Assembly (NCBI GenBank): GCA_946965045.2 | Contig: OX337241.1 | Location: 930,001-994,000 of the forward strand | Direction of reading: 5' to 3' | Source: Epithemia pelagica | Lineage: Eukaryota; Bacillariophyta; Bacillariophyceae; Surirellales; Surirellaceae | Length of the DNA: 64,000 bases | Part shown: piece after piece, positions 46,767 through 58,165 of the stretch | Position numbering within the stretch: the stretch's first letter is position 1 | Layout: the number at the start of each line of letters is the position of its first letter | The notes under the pieces: model-generated | What the model was told of the DNA's origin: nothing | Seen by the model: the letters and a program-made list of their open reading frames with translations, nothing else | Database searches by the model: none | Made by a program: the position numbers and the translations under genes

Positions 46767-49308
46767 ATGAGCAAACGCCAAGCGAGCAAGATTGTGATTG
46801 CTCCTCCTGGTCCGTTGGGAGTCAAAGTGAAACCAACACGAGAAGGCAAAGGCCTTCTGGTCATCGCCGTAGATGTCAAATCTCCTTTGGTCGGAAAGGT
46901 TTCTCCAGGAGATTGGATAGTCTCAATGGATGAACAAGATGTCTCGTCCGTATCGGATCTAACGGCGAAAAAGGATGAAGGCCGACTCTTGGGGATTTTT
47001 ACCCAGCGTGATCAACGAAAACTTCGAACAAGTGCCAAACCAATGGAAATAGCTCCAGATCCTGCCACCAACTCCCCAATCAACTTGCTCGAATTTGTGG
47101 TGGAACCTAGAGGTGCATCTTTGGGCTTACTTTTGGACGAACAACACGTGGTCCAACAGGTTGCCGACGGGTCACCCATGGAAGGCAAACTGCTGCAAAA
47201 TGATCAAATCTATGCTGTGAATGGAGTGGGTATATCCACTCTAGACATGACGCAACTGGCGACCTATTTGACCAACTTGCAAGAAAGCTTTGAGATGGTC
47301 CATCTCAAGATTGCACGAGATCCCACGCGAAACAAGACTACACAGCAAGTCACCAGTCCAAGGCTTTTGACGATTTCTCCACCCTACACTGTTCCAACGA
47401 CGCCAACCCCTAGAACTTTGGATGGTGAACAAGACTTGCCAACCTGCGAGTCTTTGTCGCACAATGTGTTATCTCCCGATGAGAGCAAAGTCTTGAACGA
47501 AAAGGTTTTGCCCGAACTGAAAGAAGCCTTTCCAGTTATGTCTAAATACAATATTCCCTTGCCAGCAGCGGACGCTGAATCCACCAAACTTCGAAAAGCC
47601 TTGCTTTCCGAACTGATTGCCTGGAATGACGTGCACAAGATGAAGCAAGAAATCACCATTCAGAACCGGTCTTGTTCCTTGTCGTGGGTTCCCACGAATG
47701 CTGCGACTGCCATGTCGGATGACGTGCCCATGGAGGAATTCCTCAATGCGTGTCGTCAATCCCGAAGGTTTGATGAAAATGTCAAAAGTATTGTCGAACA
47801 CTTTAGCTTGGACAGTTTCAAACACGGGGTGGAGATGCTCATGAGATACTTTGCCTATTTACATCCTCGCGTCTATAACAAGGTTCAAGTGTTCTTGGAA
47901 CAAGAAATGAGCCGGAAACGTCAACAAGTTACGGTTGCAGCAGGATCCGAGGAACGACGAAACAAAAAGTACAAAACAGGCGACGATGAAACTAGAAATA
48001 ATAAGAGCCCAGAGGGAAATCCTGATTGGACGACTGAAACAACGAATGATATGGGTGATGGAAAAGCAGATCCAAAAGACCAAGAGCCGATTGTGTTTCC
48101 GGAAGACTATCAAGATTTTGGTAAGTCGCTTTCAATTGGGGACATGGATACGCCACGGAAGCTCTTGAGCTAACAAAATGGCCTTAACTTTCGAAGATGG
48201 TACAGGAGATGTCCGATGGAATCTACGATACCTGGATTTGCTCCGGTATCACCGTAAGCATGGCCATTGCATGGTCATGACCCGCGAAGTTCCTCTTGGA
48301 AAATGGGTTGCCTGGCAACGGGAGAGCTACCGCAAAAACTATTATTCACTGACTCTACGACGCCGCGAATTGTTGGATCAACTGGGCTTTGTGTGGGAGG
48401 CCAAGCATGCCAATCGCAAGCCATTTGTCGACACGGGAGACCCGCGATTGAATAAAGCCATTGCCACTCGGATTGTGTTTGGATCGCATTTCACCGATCG
48501 ACAAGTCTTTCAATTGGCCGGCTATACCAAAGATGAAATGTTAGAGGTACGTAACCCAGCGCATCAGTGGCGCAATGGGTTGGTCGTCTTGAGAAAACGA
48601 TTGGATGCCCGAATGAAATCGTTCTTGGCAAGGTCCAAGAAAGAAGATGATGGGGTGAGTAACCTTCCGCGACGAAAGACCCACGCCGCAGTTCAAGATA
48701 TAATCACCATTCTGCAAGATAAGGACAATGCGAATCGTTATATCCAAGTGTACGGACAAGAGAATGCGAGATTGTTGCAAAGCTTTTTGTCCAGCACCAT
48801 CACTCCGGACCAAGCATTTGTCGCCTGGCATGCCAACAAGAAATCGACCGACCCTGTCGGTACGAGCGCTGCAGGTCTCAACGGCACCACAGCCGAAACC
48901 GACGTTCTTCTGGAAACTCGACCACCGGGTACCCATTCCGATGAGAACAACAACAACAACAACATGAATGATACGATAGCCCGTGATATGGATGACACCA
49001 CGGGTGCTGTTCCTGCCTCGGTCCTTGCGGCAGCAGTGGGAATGACAGGGATTGCACCAGCTGTTTGGGATACACCACCAACAACAACAACTCTGCCGGC
49101 ATCGACGGAACCGACACTCAAGGATGCAATCGAAAAGCCAGGACAAGAGACCTATGAGCATCATGATGAAGATGGTGATGACGAAGGAACAAAGGAAGCA
49201 GAAGACGACGACGACGAAGAAGGTGACAATCAGTATGCCGAAGACCCGGCGACGGGGTCGCCCTGGAGACGTGGATACATTCTACCAACATCAGCCTATG
49301 GTGACTAA
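46767..49308 (+). CDS. Two-PDZ protein spliced to a helicase-associated (HA) domain
   Basis: The first part (46767-48173 if unspliced, 468 aa) has two PDZ-like domains: VIAPPGPLGVKV...PLVGKVSPGDWIVSMD and FVVEPRGASLGLLL...NDQIYAVNGVGIS. A helical region and a basic linker follow. The second frame (48178-49308) holds an HA domain: RWNLRYLDLLRYHRKHGHC, LGKWVAWQRESYRKNY and LDQLGFVWEA, then an acidic/Asn-rich tail. The two frames lie 4 nt apart. A GTAAGT donor at 48121 and ACAG acceptor ending at 48205 join DYQDFG directly to DVRWNLRY in frame, so I model one gene (46767-48120, 48206-49308; 818 aa). If the intron is not used, they are two proteins. HA domains are common in diatoms, often alone, with a presumed nucleic-acid role. 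Confidence 0.6.
48121..48205 (+). other. Proposed 85-nt intron joining PDZ and HA parts
   Basis: GTAAGTCG donor after CAAGATTTTG and GGTACAG acceptor before GAGATGTCCG. Removal deletes both the TAA at 48171-48173 and the ATG at 48178. Confidence 0.6.
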
Positions 49309-49593
49309 TGTGTCCTACCAACAGCAGTTTTCCATCATGGATTATGCGCTCTTCTTTACCGTTTGTCAATGAAATGAAACATTTCCCTTTGACGAGAGTG
49401 GTTCGATGTGTTCATCATGGCGTCAAGGTTTCCAATAACCTTGGTGACCATGAACGAGTAGCATGATGAGCGAAAGAGTAAAGCCATCTGTTGTCATCAA
49501 TGCTTGATCTTGTCTACTCTACAGTTACACTTTGACCTACAACAGTTCTCCAGCACAGGAGAGGCTGGCACCCTGTGACCTCTACAACATTGA

Positions 49594-50679
49594 TCAATAT
49601 TCCAGTGGTGCCGCAAAGAGATATTGACACAAGGGGTCCATAATGAATCCAATGACCACCAAAACAGTCAGGGTGGCAAAAAATGTTTTGTATTGTTGTA
49701 TTTTGCTGTTTGGTTTGATGTGACTCGAAGACGAACAGCAACTCAAGGCGTTTTGGGTACGGTTTCGTTTTTGCCGTATTCCATGGTATGCACGGGCACT
49801 GAGTTCCCGCACAAAGAGGAGTCCAATGCCGACTTCCACAGCATCGGTCACTTCTCCAATGTACAAATTGTACGATACAGCTACCGAAGCGGCTACAAAG
49901 GCCCAGGCAACTTCAAAGCCGGCCAAAATGGCAAAGGCCAAACCCGATGCAGTGGGAGCATTCTTAATGGCTCGTGCTGCCTGAATAAAATCAGCCGTCA
50001 AAAAGATGCCCAACATGAAAAAGGCCACAATGGCATCCCAATTATCGGTAAATCCAGCTTCGCATTGAAATCCTGAGGACTGCGCAAAGACATCGTCGGC
50101 ATTGTTATTGTTTCCATTCTGTTGTCTCTCACCATTGTAGCCTGGTCTCAGATCGGCCGCCAAACAGTCTGCATGGCTAATCGTGAGAGGCACTTGACCG
50201 GAATGATAGTCGGAAATAGATTCCTTGACAAACAAGGAGTAGGTAAAGAGTTGAAAGGCGATAATGATGCAACCAACAAGTCGATCAAACCGTGTGGCCG
50301 TTTTTTGTTTGGGATCATCCGCGAAAATAGCCCAGGCATGAGTGGTTTCGGGAAATTCATCGTACTGACTGTCCATTGTTGCAGTGGGTTGAATTCCGCT
50401 GTCTGTCTTGTTCAAGGAAGGTACTACGGCTGGCTCCACAATGTCAGCATCGCTGTAGGAGGATGTCGTCGACCGATTTGCCCGTGTTTGCCATGTCTTT
50501 TGTTCCTGATGATATCGCAGCAATTGACGTAGCTCTTGAATTTCACTCATGGACAAACGCTCCAATGTTCGAATATCATCTAATCCCTGTGGATGATGAA
50601 AGTTTCCTGCACCATCTTCTTCATGGTGCATTTGCGAATAGGAAGTTTCGGACGGCGGCATAGAGGGCGGCAATGACAT
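49594..50679 (-). CDS. Five-span membrane protein, function unknown
   Basis: 361 aa from the ATG at 50679. The N-terminal ~125 residues are polar, with a coiled-coil-like LERLSMSEIQELRQLLRYH. Helices: RLVGCIIIAFQLFTYSLFV, WDAIVAFFMLGIFLTADF, LAFAILAGFEVAWAFVAASV, VEVGIGLLFVRELSARAY and FFATLTVLVVIGFIMDPL. A Cys-containing loop between helices 1 and 2 (ADCLAADLRPG ... FQCEAGFTDN) may form a disulphide on the non-cytosolic side. The C-terminal side has a Cys/Ser loop (NALSCCSSSSHIK). I do not recognise the family. DDPKQKTATRFDRL just before helix 1 looks like a conserved cytosolic box. Confidence 0.6.
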   Translation of the reverse strand: MSLPPSMPPSETSYSQMHHEEDGAGNFHHPQGLDDIRTLERLSMSEIQELRQLLRYHQEQKTWQTRANRSTTSSYSDADIVEPAVVPSLNKTDSGIQPTATMDSQYDEFPETTHAWAIFADDPKQKTATRFDRLVGCIIIAFQLFTYSLFVKESISDYHSGQVPLTISHADCLAADLRPGYNGERQQNGNNNNADDVFAQSSGFQCEAGFTDNWDAIVAFFMLGIFLTADFIQAARAIKNAPTASGLAFAILAGFEVAWAFVAASVAVSYNLYIGEVTDAVEVGIGLLFVRELSARAYHGIRQKRNRTQNALSCCSSSSHIKPNSKIQQYKTFFATLTVLVVIGFIMDPLCQYLFAAPLEY

Positions 50680-51579
50680 GATGATTTCTTCACTGGATGT
50701 GGGAAACAAATTGGTTGTAAGAAACAAAGGTCAAGATGAAACCAGCACACCAATTAGATGCAAGAATAGTGAATGTGATGTTCCGAGGCGAAAGAGTAGG
50801 ACAGCGAGGAGTCGCAATGGGGTTCGCAACAACATCTCGCGCAACTCTCACCGGTTTGTCCATGGTGAGCGGAGTCTGGTCGCCGGGCGCGGTCGCCCTG
50901 TCTGAACAAGCGCGCGCGCGATGATGGCGCTTACCTAAAAGCGACTCCGATGATATCCAGTCGCATATATCCACAGATGTTTAGTGACACTATAGCTAGA
51001 GGAGAGGCAATCAAATGCATCTCTTACATTCCTCAACATGGCATCCAAAGCGATTTGTTTCAAACCCAAGAGATGTTAGTACTGTTAGAATGGCAGATGT
51101 TACCATATCTCTCAATCCTGTACGTCTACGTTTACGACTCCTTCGTTGCATGTATCGATACTGGACGGACAAAATTATTGATTCATGGACCCCCGCGCCG
51201 AACGTTTTTTGTAGGTGGAGTGATGCATATAGGCTCAGAATCGAGGGCGCAAATTCTGCACAACAACGAGAGCTCCATGCTCCGAACCGGCTGATCGTCG
51301 ACCATATGAGAATGGTTTGCTTCCATCAAAGAAGAAAGGTGCCGGAAAAAGCGTTCATGCTCGGAACCGGTTGATCGTCGACCACGAGAATGGTTTATGC
51401 TTCAATCAAAGAAGAAAGGCTCCAAAAAAGGCCAAATGCGCTCGTGTTCCTCGTGCGCCACTTAATCGAGCCATAAAGAAGGAGCACCCTCATGGTTACA
51501 ATCCAACCCAAGTCATGTTCATGTTTTTCATGCTTGTTTTGTGTCCCATATCGTTCTTATTTCCGACTATAGGAATCCA
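50680..51579. other. Intergenic, contains an 80-bp tandem repeat
   Basis: Apart from the repeat listed separately nothing is supported. A CGCGCGCGCG run lies at about 50911-50920. Confidence 0.4.
51279..51437. repeat. Two-copy tandem repeat, 80-bp period
   Basis: GCTCCGAACCGGCTGATCGT at 51279 and GCTCGGAACCGGTTGATCGT at 51359 begin the two units. GAGAATGGTTT, TCAAAGAAGAAAGG and other blocks recur at the same offset, with about 85% identity overall. Confidence 0.75.
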
Positions 51580-53235
51580 TCATGTAGATTGTTCCACATC
51601 GACACTGTTTGTATCAACAGGTGTATAGACAATGACAGTGGGCGTAGATTCAGATGTCGTTCTTCTCCAGTCGTTGGTTGGTTCTGGGAATCCAGGAGGA
51701 TAGTAAAAGACGATCAATCCCAAGGTACACAAGACGACACCCAGTACCACGGTTCCATCAAAGTCGGTCGCAATTACCGGATCGACCTGTGTCATGGCGA
51801 CTAGACTGGCCACGGGCAAGGCAATGGCCCGAACCAAGGGCACCGACGTGGATCCTTGCAAGGGAATCAAGACGGGCATGGCCAAGTTCAAGGCCAAGGA
51901 AAAGGGAAAGCCCATCCAAAAATACGTGGCCGCATTGCGACAATTGGCCACCGGTTCGTTCGTCGGCGTCGTCGTCGTCGTCGTCGTCGTAGTGGATGGC
52001 ATATGACCCGTCACGATACAGACCATGCCCTGCCACACGTGTTGGACAATCTCGTGATTGGTAGTGGTAGCAGCGCCGTCGTTTCGTTCCTGTTGATGAC
52101 GATGGTGACTTCCAATCCATACCAAGACCAGGGAACAACACAATTCGGGGAGACAGAGCAGGGTCCACAATTCCAATCCGGAAATGTGGGGCAAGCGTCG
52201 ACGTGCGGCACGCACAACGGCATATCCGACTGCCAAGGGAATGGAGGCCACACACAAGCACAAAATCTTGAGTCCATACAAGGGGGAGGATGATGATGAC
52301 GAAAAGGAGGCCTCCAAATCTTCTCCCGACATGTCGTCCTCCTGTGGATTCGATTCATGGTGGTGATGATGATGGTGAAGGGATCCCGTTTGAGACGTTG
52401 CCGTGGCGGCAATACCGCATAGGACCAAGACCACACCGCCCACTTGATGTCGCGTGGGCCATGTTTGGTCCCAACACGATTCCACCATCAAGGAGACGGG
52501 GACGACCAATTTTTGCAAGACCAATACCAACACGGTCGACACATCGGGGATCCCCACGTGTCGTCCCGATTTGCCAAAATCGGACAAGAGATTGTGCATG
52601 GCAAAACAAAGACCAATGCCCACACTATACGGCACGGCCGGACGCAATCGCCGAAGCCACGACAACAAGGCCGCGCATGGTGCAAAAGGTCGGGGAGGAT
52701 CATTGTTGTTGTTGTTGGTGTCACGAAACCAATGAACAGAAAGACCTTGCACGAGGAGCATGAAGGAATAACAAATCAAACCCGAGAGGGGAAGCAAAAT
52801 GGCAATGGAAAAAAAGTAATGTGGTGCCGCATTGCTCACATGTTGATAGAGCAATTGACTGCCCGCCGTGCCCACACACAAGGCGAGGGCGGCACCCACG
52901 GCAGGACCCGTCCACGGTTGCGGCACAACGAATGGAGGATTTGTCGTGGACGATGCTGTGGTGGGAGACTCACTCCACACTTCAAGTTCCGGTTCTTCTT
53001 GATGGATGTCGTCCGTTTCGTCAATCCATACGGGTTGTTGTTGATGTTGATGTTGTTGTTGTTCTTGTGGTTCTTGTGGATCATGGTCGTTGCCCATGGT
53101 CGCCGCACCAACTGTCGTCGTTGGTTGGCTCCGCGTGGATTCTGAAATCTGTTGACGTTGCTGCTGTTGCTTCAATGGCGGTTCCTGTCGTGCGGGTCGT
53201 CGTCGTCGTCGTCGTCGTCGAGTGGCAATCGGCAT
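51580..53235 (-). CDS. CRT-like / DMT-superfamily transporter
   Basis: 551 aa, ATG at 53235. The N-terminal ~105 residues are low-complexity: poly-Arg (from a CGT repeat), Gln/His runs and an acidic patch. About ten hydrophobic helices follow, beginning AVGAALALCVGTAGSQLLY. The block FGKSGRHVGIPDVSTVLVLVLQKLVVP and a late VVLGVVLCTLGLIVFYY fit drug/metabolite transporters of the chloroquine-resistance-transporter-like group, in which the helix pair around STVLVLVLQKL aligns with EamA repeats. His-rich (HHHHHHHESN) and poly-Thr loops are codon-repeat expansions. CRT-like proteins sit in vacuolar or plastid membranes and carry peptides or thiols; substrate here is unknown. Single exon. Confidence 0.65.
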   Translation of the reverse strand: MPIATRRRRRRRRPARQEPPLKQQQQRQQISESTRSQPTTTVGAATMGNDHDPQEPQEQQQHQHQQQPVWIDETDDIHQEEPELEVWSESPTTASSTTNPPFVVPQPWTGPAVGAALALCVGTAGSQLLYQHVSNAAPHYFFSIAILLPLSGLICYSFMLLVQGLSVHWFRDTNNNNNDPPRPFAPCAALLSWLRRLRPAVPYSVGIGLCFAMHNLLSDFGKSGRHVGIPDVSTVLVLVLQKLVVPVSLMVESCWDQTWPTRHQVGGVVLVLCGIAATATSQTGSLHHHHHHHESNPQEDDMSGEDLEASFSSSSSSPLYGLKILCLCVASIPLAVGYAVVRAARRRLPHISGLELWTLLCLPELCCSLVLVWIGSHHRHQQERNDGAATTTNHEIVQHVWQGMVCIVTGHMPSTTTTTTTTTPTNEPVANCRNAATYFWMGFPFSLALNLAMPVLIPLQGSTSVPLVRAIALPVASLVAMTQVDPVIATDFDGTVVLGVVLCTLGLIVFYYPPGFPEPTNDWRRTTSESTPTVIVYTPVDTNSVDVEQST

Positions 53236-53781
53236 GCGCTGGAACTTCGTACCGCAGTTTCTCTAGTAGATTGGTGGTTGGTAGTGTCTCGGGTCGTCGT
53301 CGTCCTTCTTCCATGGTATTAGCGCATGGATTTCGTTTGAATCTTGGGTGGCGTTGGAGGGTGGATGTGTGACCGGATGGTACCTTGGTAGGCTCTTTGG
53401 TCGGTTCGGTGGGCTTTTCGGTTGGTCTATGGGTCGATTTGTTGAGAGGAAACCAAAAAATGGTCCATCAATGGAATAATAGGAGTGTGTATCCCCTGGT
53501 GCAGCAGGAGGGACATGACGCATGTGGAGTGGTGCGGACGCACGTTCATGTCTCCACAGTCTCGGGATCACGCTAGAGGTAGATACCTTTCGTTCGCGCC
53601 GTCCTCCCCACGATTTGTTGCAAGAAACGACCTCCAGAGGTCCTGTCCCTTTGTGCTAAAACTACCGACCTACCTAGAACGATACTAGTTTCACGGTCGT
53701 TGACTCTGCAGTTACTAGGTAGGAGTATTATAGATTGGTATGCATTGTTGTTCTTGTTGGGACATTCAGAGTTGAGAATGA
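53236..53781. other. Intergenic, ends of divergent/convergent genes
   Basis: No supported gene. A TCGGTTCGGTGGGC/TCGGTTGG-like short repeat occurs near 53400-53430, and CTAGGTAGGAGTATTATAG near 53716 resembles the CTAGGAGTA strings at 7274 and 21730. Confidence 0.3.
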
Positions 53782-54687
53782 TTAATGTCGAAGCATGCGT
53801 CGTCGTTCGGTTTTCGAAGCAGCAGCATCTTTCTCCTCCTTGTTGGGTTCGGCAACAGGTTCCTTGTCATTCTTCTTTGGGGGTTCCGTAGTTTCCTTGT
53901 CATCCTTGGGTGCTGCTGGTGGTGGTGGTGGAGGTGGAACCACGGCCGTTGTCGTCGAAGGAGGAATTACGGCATTTTGGGGTGGTGCTTGGGGAGGCAA
54001 TGGTTGTGGAAATTGGGGTGGTACAAAATGTTGTTGGTTGGGCGGCACAACAAAGGGTTGTTGTTGCTGTTGCTGGGGGATCATCGGGAACGGAGGAGGA
54101 GGTACCATTGGTTGTGGTTGTTGTTGTGGGAAGGAACGTGGTGGCCAGGGTTGTTGTGGTTGTGGTTGAACAAGTGGAAGAGGAGGAGGAGGAGGAGGTG
54201 CTTGTCCGACGGGTGCCTCCTGGTTCTCGTGTTGGTCGTGGCGTTCTTGGCCCTTGTCGTCCTCGTCGTCTTTGACATAACCATCGTCATCCAAGGGGTC
54301 GTCGTTGGGGTCGTCACCGCCCTCTCCCAAGAGGGTATCCACACCATAATCAATCCAATCGCCGACCGTATCCATGCCCACATCGAGGGCATCGCCCAAT
54401 TGCGCCGCCGCCTTGCCCAAGGTATTGGAGACATATTCGAGGGATTCCGTAGTCGTGGGTGATGTCGTCGTGTCCGATGCGGCTTGTGGTTGCTGCTTTT
54501 GTTGTTGCTTTTGTTTCTTTTTTTGGTCTTGTAGTTTGTGATGCTTGTGACGATGATAGCCTCGACTGGTCAAGGCGACGACAAACAGGGCCACACAAGT
54601 TGTGATGCACCGCATCAAACACGAGAGAATGCCACCACCCCGTTTCCGTCCCGAATACGGATTGACGACCGTCGCATCCAGAACCAT
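53782..54687 (-). CDS. Single-span protein with Pro/Gln-rich tail (paralogue of 45.2-kb gene)
   Basis: 301 aa from the ATG at 54687; the frame is open upstream but MVLDATVVNPYSGRKRG gives the best match to the paralogue. Membrane helix LMRCITTCVALFVVALTSRGY is followed by basic HRHKHHKLQ, and a VSNTLGKAAAQLGDALDVGM block corresponds to VADTFGAVAEGVGGVLDIGL in the other gene. A short acidic stretch (DDPNDDPLDDDGYVKDDEDD) follows. The tail then differs: Pro/Gln-rich (PPPPPPLPLVQPQPQQPWPP-like) with a charged end. So the two genes share head and core but have exchanged or independently expanded tails. Function unknown. Confidence 0.6.
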   Translation of the reverse strand: MVLDATVVNPYSGRKRGGGILSCLMRCITTCVALFVVALTSRGYHRHKHHKLQDQKKKQKQQQKQQPQAASDTTTSPTTTESLEYVSNTLGKAAAQLGDALDVGMDTVGDWIDYGVDTLLGEGGDDPNDDPLDDDGYVKDDEDDKGQERHDQHENQEAPVGQAPPPPPPLPLVQPQPQQPWPPRSFPQQQPQPMVPPPPFPMIPQQQQQQPFVVPPNQQHFVPPQFPQPLPPQAPPQNAVIPPSTTTAVVPPPPPPPAAPKDDKETTEPPKKNDKEPVAEPNKEEKDAAASKTERRRMLRH

Positions 54688-55293
54688 ATTACTGACGACT
54701 TTTCCAAACAAAAGAGAAAAAAAAAGAAGAGCTTTCCGAGAGACAAGCGAGGCAGGAACAACAAGAGACGTGTGATCTTTTTTGTGATGACCTTGAAGAG
54801 AGAGAGAGAGAATGACAGAATGACCGCTTCCATCCGAACCGAGCCGAAATTGGTTGGGTCTTTTCTGGAGAGAAACTCCCCCCAAACTTTAGTCTGTCCG
54901 CCGTGACCCCATTCTGCTTCCGGATAATCAGTCGCGATTATAACTCTTTATGTGCGACCCATAGCGAACCCGCGCAACGTGGCAGGGAACCACCACGGAT
55001 GCAACTTTTTTTGTTGTGTTGGCGTTGTCGGGCCTTCTCATTCTTGTTGGTGTCGTTGTTGTCGTCTTTGTTGTTGTTGTTGTTTCTGTGCTGGTCGAAC
55101 CACACAAGATCTCAACACTCGCAGTCTCGTTCCAGCGAGAACCAACTGACAACACCACACCACAACACTTTTGGCTTCTGGTGCAGTTTTACGACCGCGT
55201 CGTTCTTCTGGAACCACATTCACGCAGCGATCCATTGAACTCTGTTTCGTACACACAACACAACCACAAGAACAACAAACGTTCCCGGCCACC
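54688..55293. promoter_or_regulatory. Shared divergent region (paralogue gene / ABC1 kinase)
   Basis: The two flanking genes read away from this 606-bp stretch. It contains a GA-rich run (AGAGAGAGAGAGAATG, about 54797) and TTG/GTT-rich DNA before the kinase start. The kinase ATG has a strong context, GGCCACCATGA. Confidence 0.4.
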
Positions 55294-58165
55294 ATGAAGA
55301 ATCGAATGTTCTGGGCCGTATCCGTGTCGCTGGCCACCACCATGGCGAGTGCCTTTACCCTGCCACCGTCGTCGTCGTTTGCGATCAGCCGCACTCACTT
55401 GGCCGCATCGACACTGGACAAGCAGACCAAGGATTCCACAACCACCACCGACACGGAACCGAGCAATTCCCAAGACAAGAACAACAACAACAATAACAAT
55501 AAGGTGTTTGCCTCGACGCAAACGCAATCCTTTGGCGATCGGGCGGCCAATTCGGGCTTGGCCTCGGTGGCCGCCATGGCAACGGCGGCCGTCAATGCCG
55601 CCGTCTCCATGAAGCCATTGGAAGCGCCCGACGTGGAAAAATCCTACGTGGCCATGGATCGGTCGTCGACCGTCTTGGACGACGACGGCTTACCCTTGGT
55701 CTACGACAAGGATTTGATTGAGGCCTATTGGAGCAAGGAACGGGGGGCACTCAATCAACGATGGGGTGTCTTTGTCGGCAAGGCCGTGCCCTTTTTGACC
55801 AAACTCACGACCCTCTTTATCCGGGATGGGACCATTGCCGAAACCGAAATTCCCGCTCTCAGTCGACAGGCCCGCATTGACTTGCAAGAATTGGGACCAA
55901 CTTTTATCAAGGCGGGTCAAATGATGAGTGTCCGACCCGATGTCTTGCCACCCTCCACCTTGGAGGAATTGTCCCAATTGCAAGATTCCGTCGTGCCCTT
56001 TGACACCTCCGTGGCCGTGGAAGCGATTGAAGGCGAATTGGGCGGTCCCCTTGGACAATTTTTTACCAGCATTTCCGAAACGCCCGTGGCGGCCGCCAGT
56101 TTGGCCCAAGTCTACAAGGCCACCTTGAACGATGGCAAGGACACGCCCGTGGCGGTCAAGGTCCAACGACCCGACGTGTTGGCGACGGTCAGCAAGGACT
56201 TGTACGTCTTGCGTCGGGCGGCTGAAGTCTTTCAAGGTCTCTTTGATCGCTTTGCCCCGCAACAACGCATCAATTATGTCGCCTTGTTGAATGAATGGGC
56301 CATTGGCTTTTACACCGAACTCGATTTTGTCAATGAAGCCGCCAGTCAAACCCGGTTGCGATCCCTCTTGCTCGAAAAAAATGTCACGGGCGTCCTGGTG
56401 CCCCGCATCTACCACGACTTGTGTACCCGACGACTCATGGTGAGTGAATGGGTCGAGGGACAAAAACTCAGTTCCGCCTCGCCCCAAGAAATTCAACAAG
56501 TCACACCACTGGCCCAAGAAGCCTTTTTGACCCAATTGTTTGATGTCGGCTTTTTTCATGCCGATCCGCATCCCGGTACGTACTAGTCGTCGTGGACGTT
56601 GTTGTTGTTTGTGGTGATGGGTTGGAGTTGGAGTTGAGGTCGTGGATCATGTTGCTGGCGCGGCGTACTGACTTGTTGTACCGTTTTCTCTTGTTCCTTG
56701 TTGTGTTTCGCACGGGTCGTGCGCCGAATGAACAGGAAACATTTTGCTCTTGGATAAACCGACGGAAACGGGAGCCCGATTGGCCCTCATTGATTGTGGT
56801 CTCATGGCCAGCATTGATGAGACGGATCGCGACAATATGATCTCGGCCGTCATTCATTTGGCCAACAAGGACTATGCCTCCTTGGTGGATGACTTTATGA
56901 AGCTCAAAATTCTGCCCGCCGACGCCAATCGTGCCACGGTCATTCCTCTCATGGACAAGGCCTTGTCCCCCTATGTCAAGGGGGGAGGAGCCAAGACGTA
57001 CGAACAAGAACTCAAAAAGATTTATGGCATGGAGGAGGGATCCATGCAAAGTCAAGTGGGAGGCTTTCAAGCCATGACGCAAGATGCCCTCACGGTGTTG
57101 AACGATATTCCCTTTTCCATTCCGCCCTACTTTGCCATTTTGGGTCGAGCCATTGTCACATTGGAGGGAGTGGCCCTCACGGGAGATCCGGGCTATGGGA
57201 TCATTATGGAAAGTTACCCCTTTATTGCTCGAAAGCTATTGCGCGAGGGACGTCCGGAAATTCAAAAGGCTCTTCAGGAGGTCTTGTATTCCGGAGGAGG
57301 CGATGGAGAAGAAAGTAGTGGCATTAAACTCACTCGGTTGCTCGCCTTACTCAACAATGCCGCGGGGTCCGTGTCCACCCAAGAAGGGGCAGCCTTTGTC
57401 GATTTGGATGCCGTGCCGGAAGATGGTCTGAGCCTCGAACAGGGCATTCAGTTTCTCTTGTCGGACGACGCGGGATCTCTCAGAGACTTGTTGGAAGAGG
57501 AAGTGGACAATGCCGTGGATGTCATGACCCGTCAAATCTTGCGTCGCGCCTTGGAGGAAGCCTTGGTGACCTTGACGCCACCCCGACCACCGGCGCTCCC
57601 GTTTGTCGGAGATATTTTGCCGCCACCACCCAAATTGGATGAGATTCCTCTCGTGTTGGCCCTCCCGTCCCTGCAACAACAACCACCCGATGCTTTGTCG
57701 AGCAGTGGCCTAAATCTTCGTCCGTCCTTGGCGTTTCTTTCGCTGCGGGAATTGGTTGACACGGTGGCGCCCAAACTGGATCAGGACGAGGAATTGTTTG
57801 CCATTAGTCTCGCCAAGGGGGCCGAAGAATTTGTCGGCAAGGAGTTTGCCGATTTGATTCGAGGGGATAATGTCCTGAGTCCCCAGTTTGTCCAACTCGT
57901 GTTGAATGCGCTTCGATCGGGAGCCTTGGGACAAACAAATGTCCTGAGTTCCGATGCGGTCCAGTCAGTCTTGTCCTTGGCCCAAACGGCCTTGCAACCC
58001 TTTCAATCGTCTTCGGCCGCCGCTGGCGGCAATGTCTTTGACACGACCCTGTCGACCTTGTCCACGGAAGAACGACAACGGTTGGATTCCATACTAAGCG
58101 ACATCGCCCAACGGGCCATTCAGCGGTCCGTCGAACGGCTTTCCGGTATCCAACGAATGGCCTAG
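55294..58165 (+). CDS. ABC1 (ADCK/UbiB) atypical kinase, probably plastid-targeted
   Basis: Exons 55294-56575 and 56736-58165, 903 aa. The intron (donor GTACGT, acceptor AACAG) restores FFHADPHPGNILLLDKP. N-terminus MKNRMFWAVSVSLATTMASA|FTLPP is a signal peptide with an A/F cleavage site like the diatom ASAFAP plastid motif. Kinase features: TFIKAGQMMSVRPD (KxGQ box), AAASLAQVYKA (Ala-rich loop replacing the glycine loop), VAVKVQRP (Lys), ELDFVNEA, VSEWVEGQKL, HADPHPGN (catalytic loop) and LIDCGL (metal-binding Asp). A ~400-residue C-terminal extension is helical with a proline patch. In plants such kinases act at plastoglobules or thylakoids in quinone and pigment metabolism; that role is inferred from family. 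Confidence 0.88.

Noticed and set aside
7274-53735. CTAGGAGTA / GGAGTACT strings near 7274, 21730, 42230 and 53716 as a dispersed regulatory motif
   Set aside because: Too short and variable to separate from chance without a genome-wide count.
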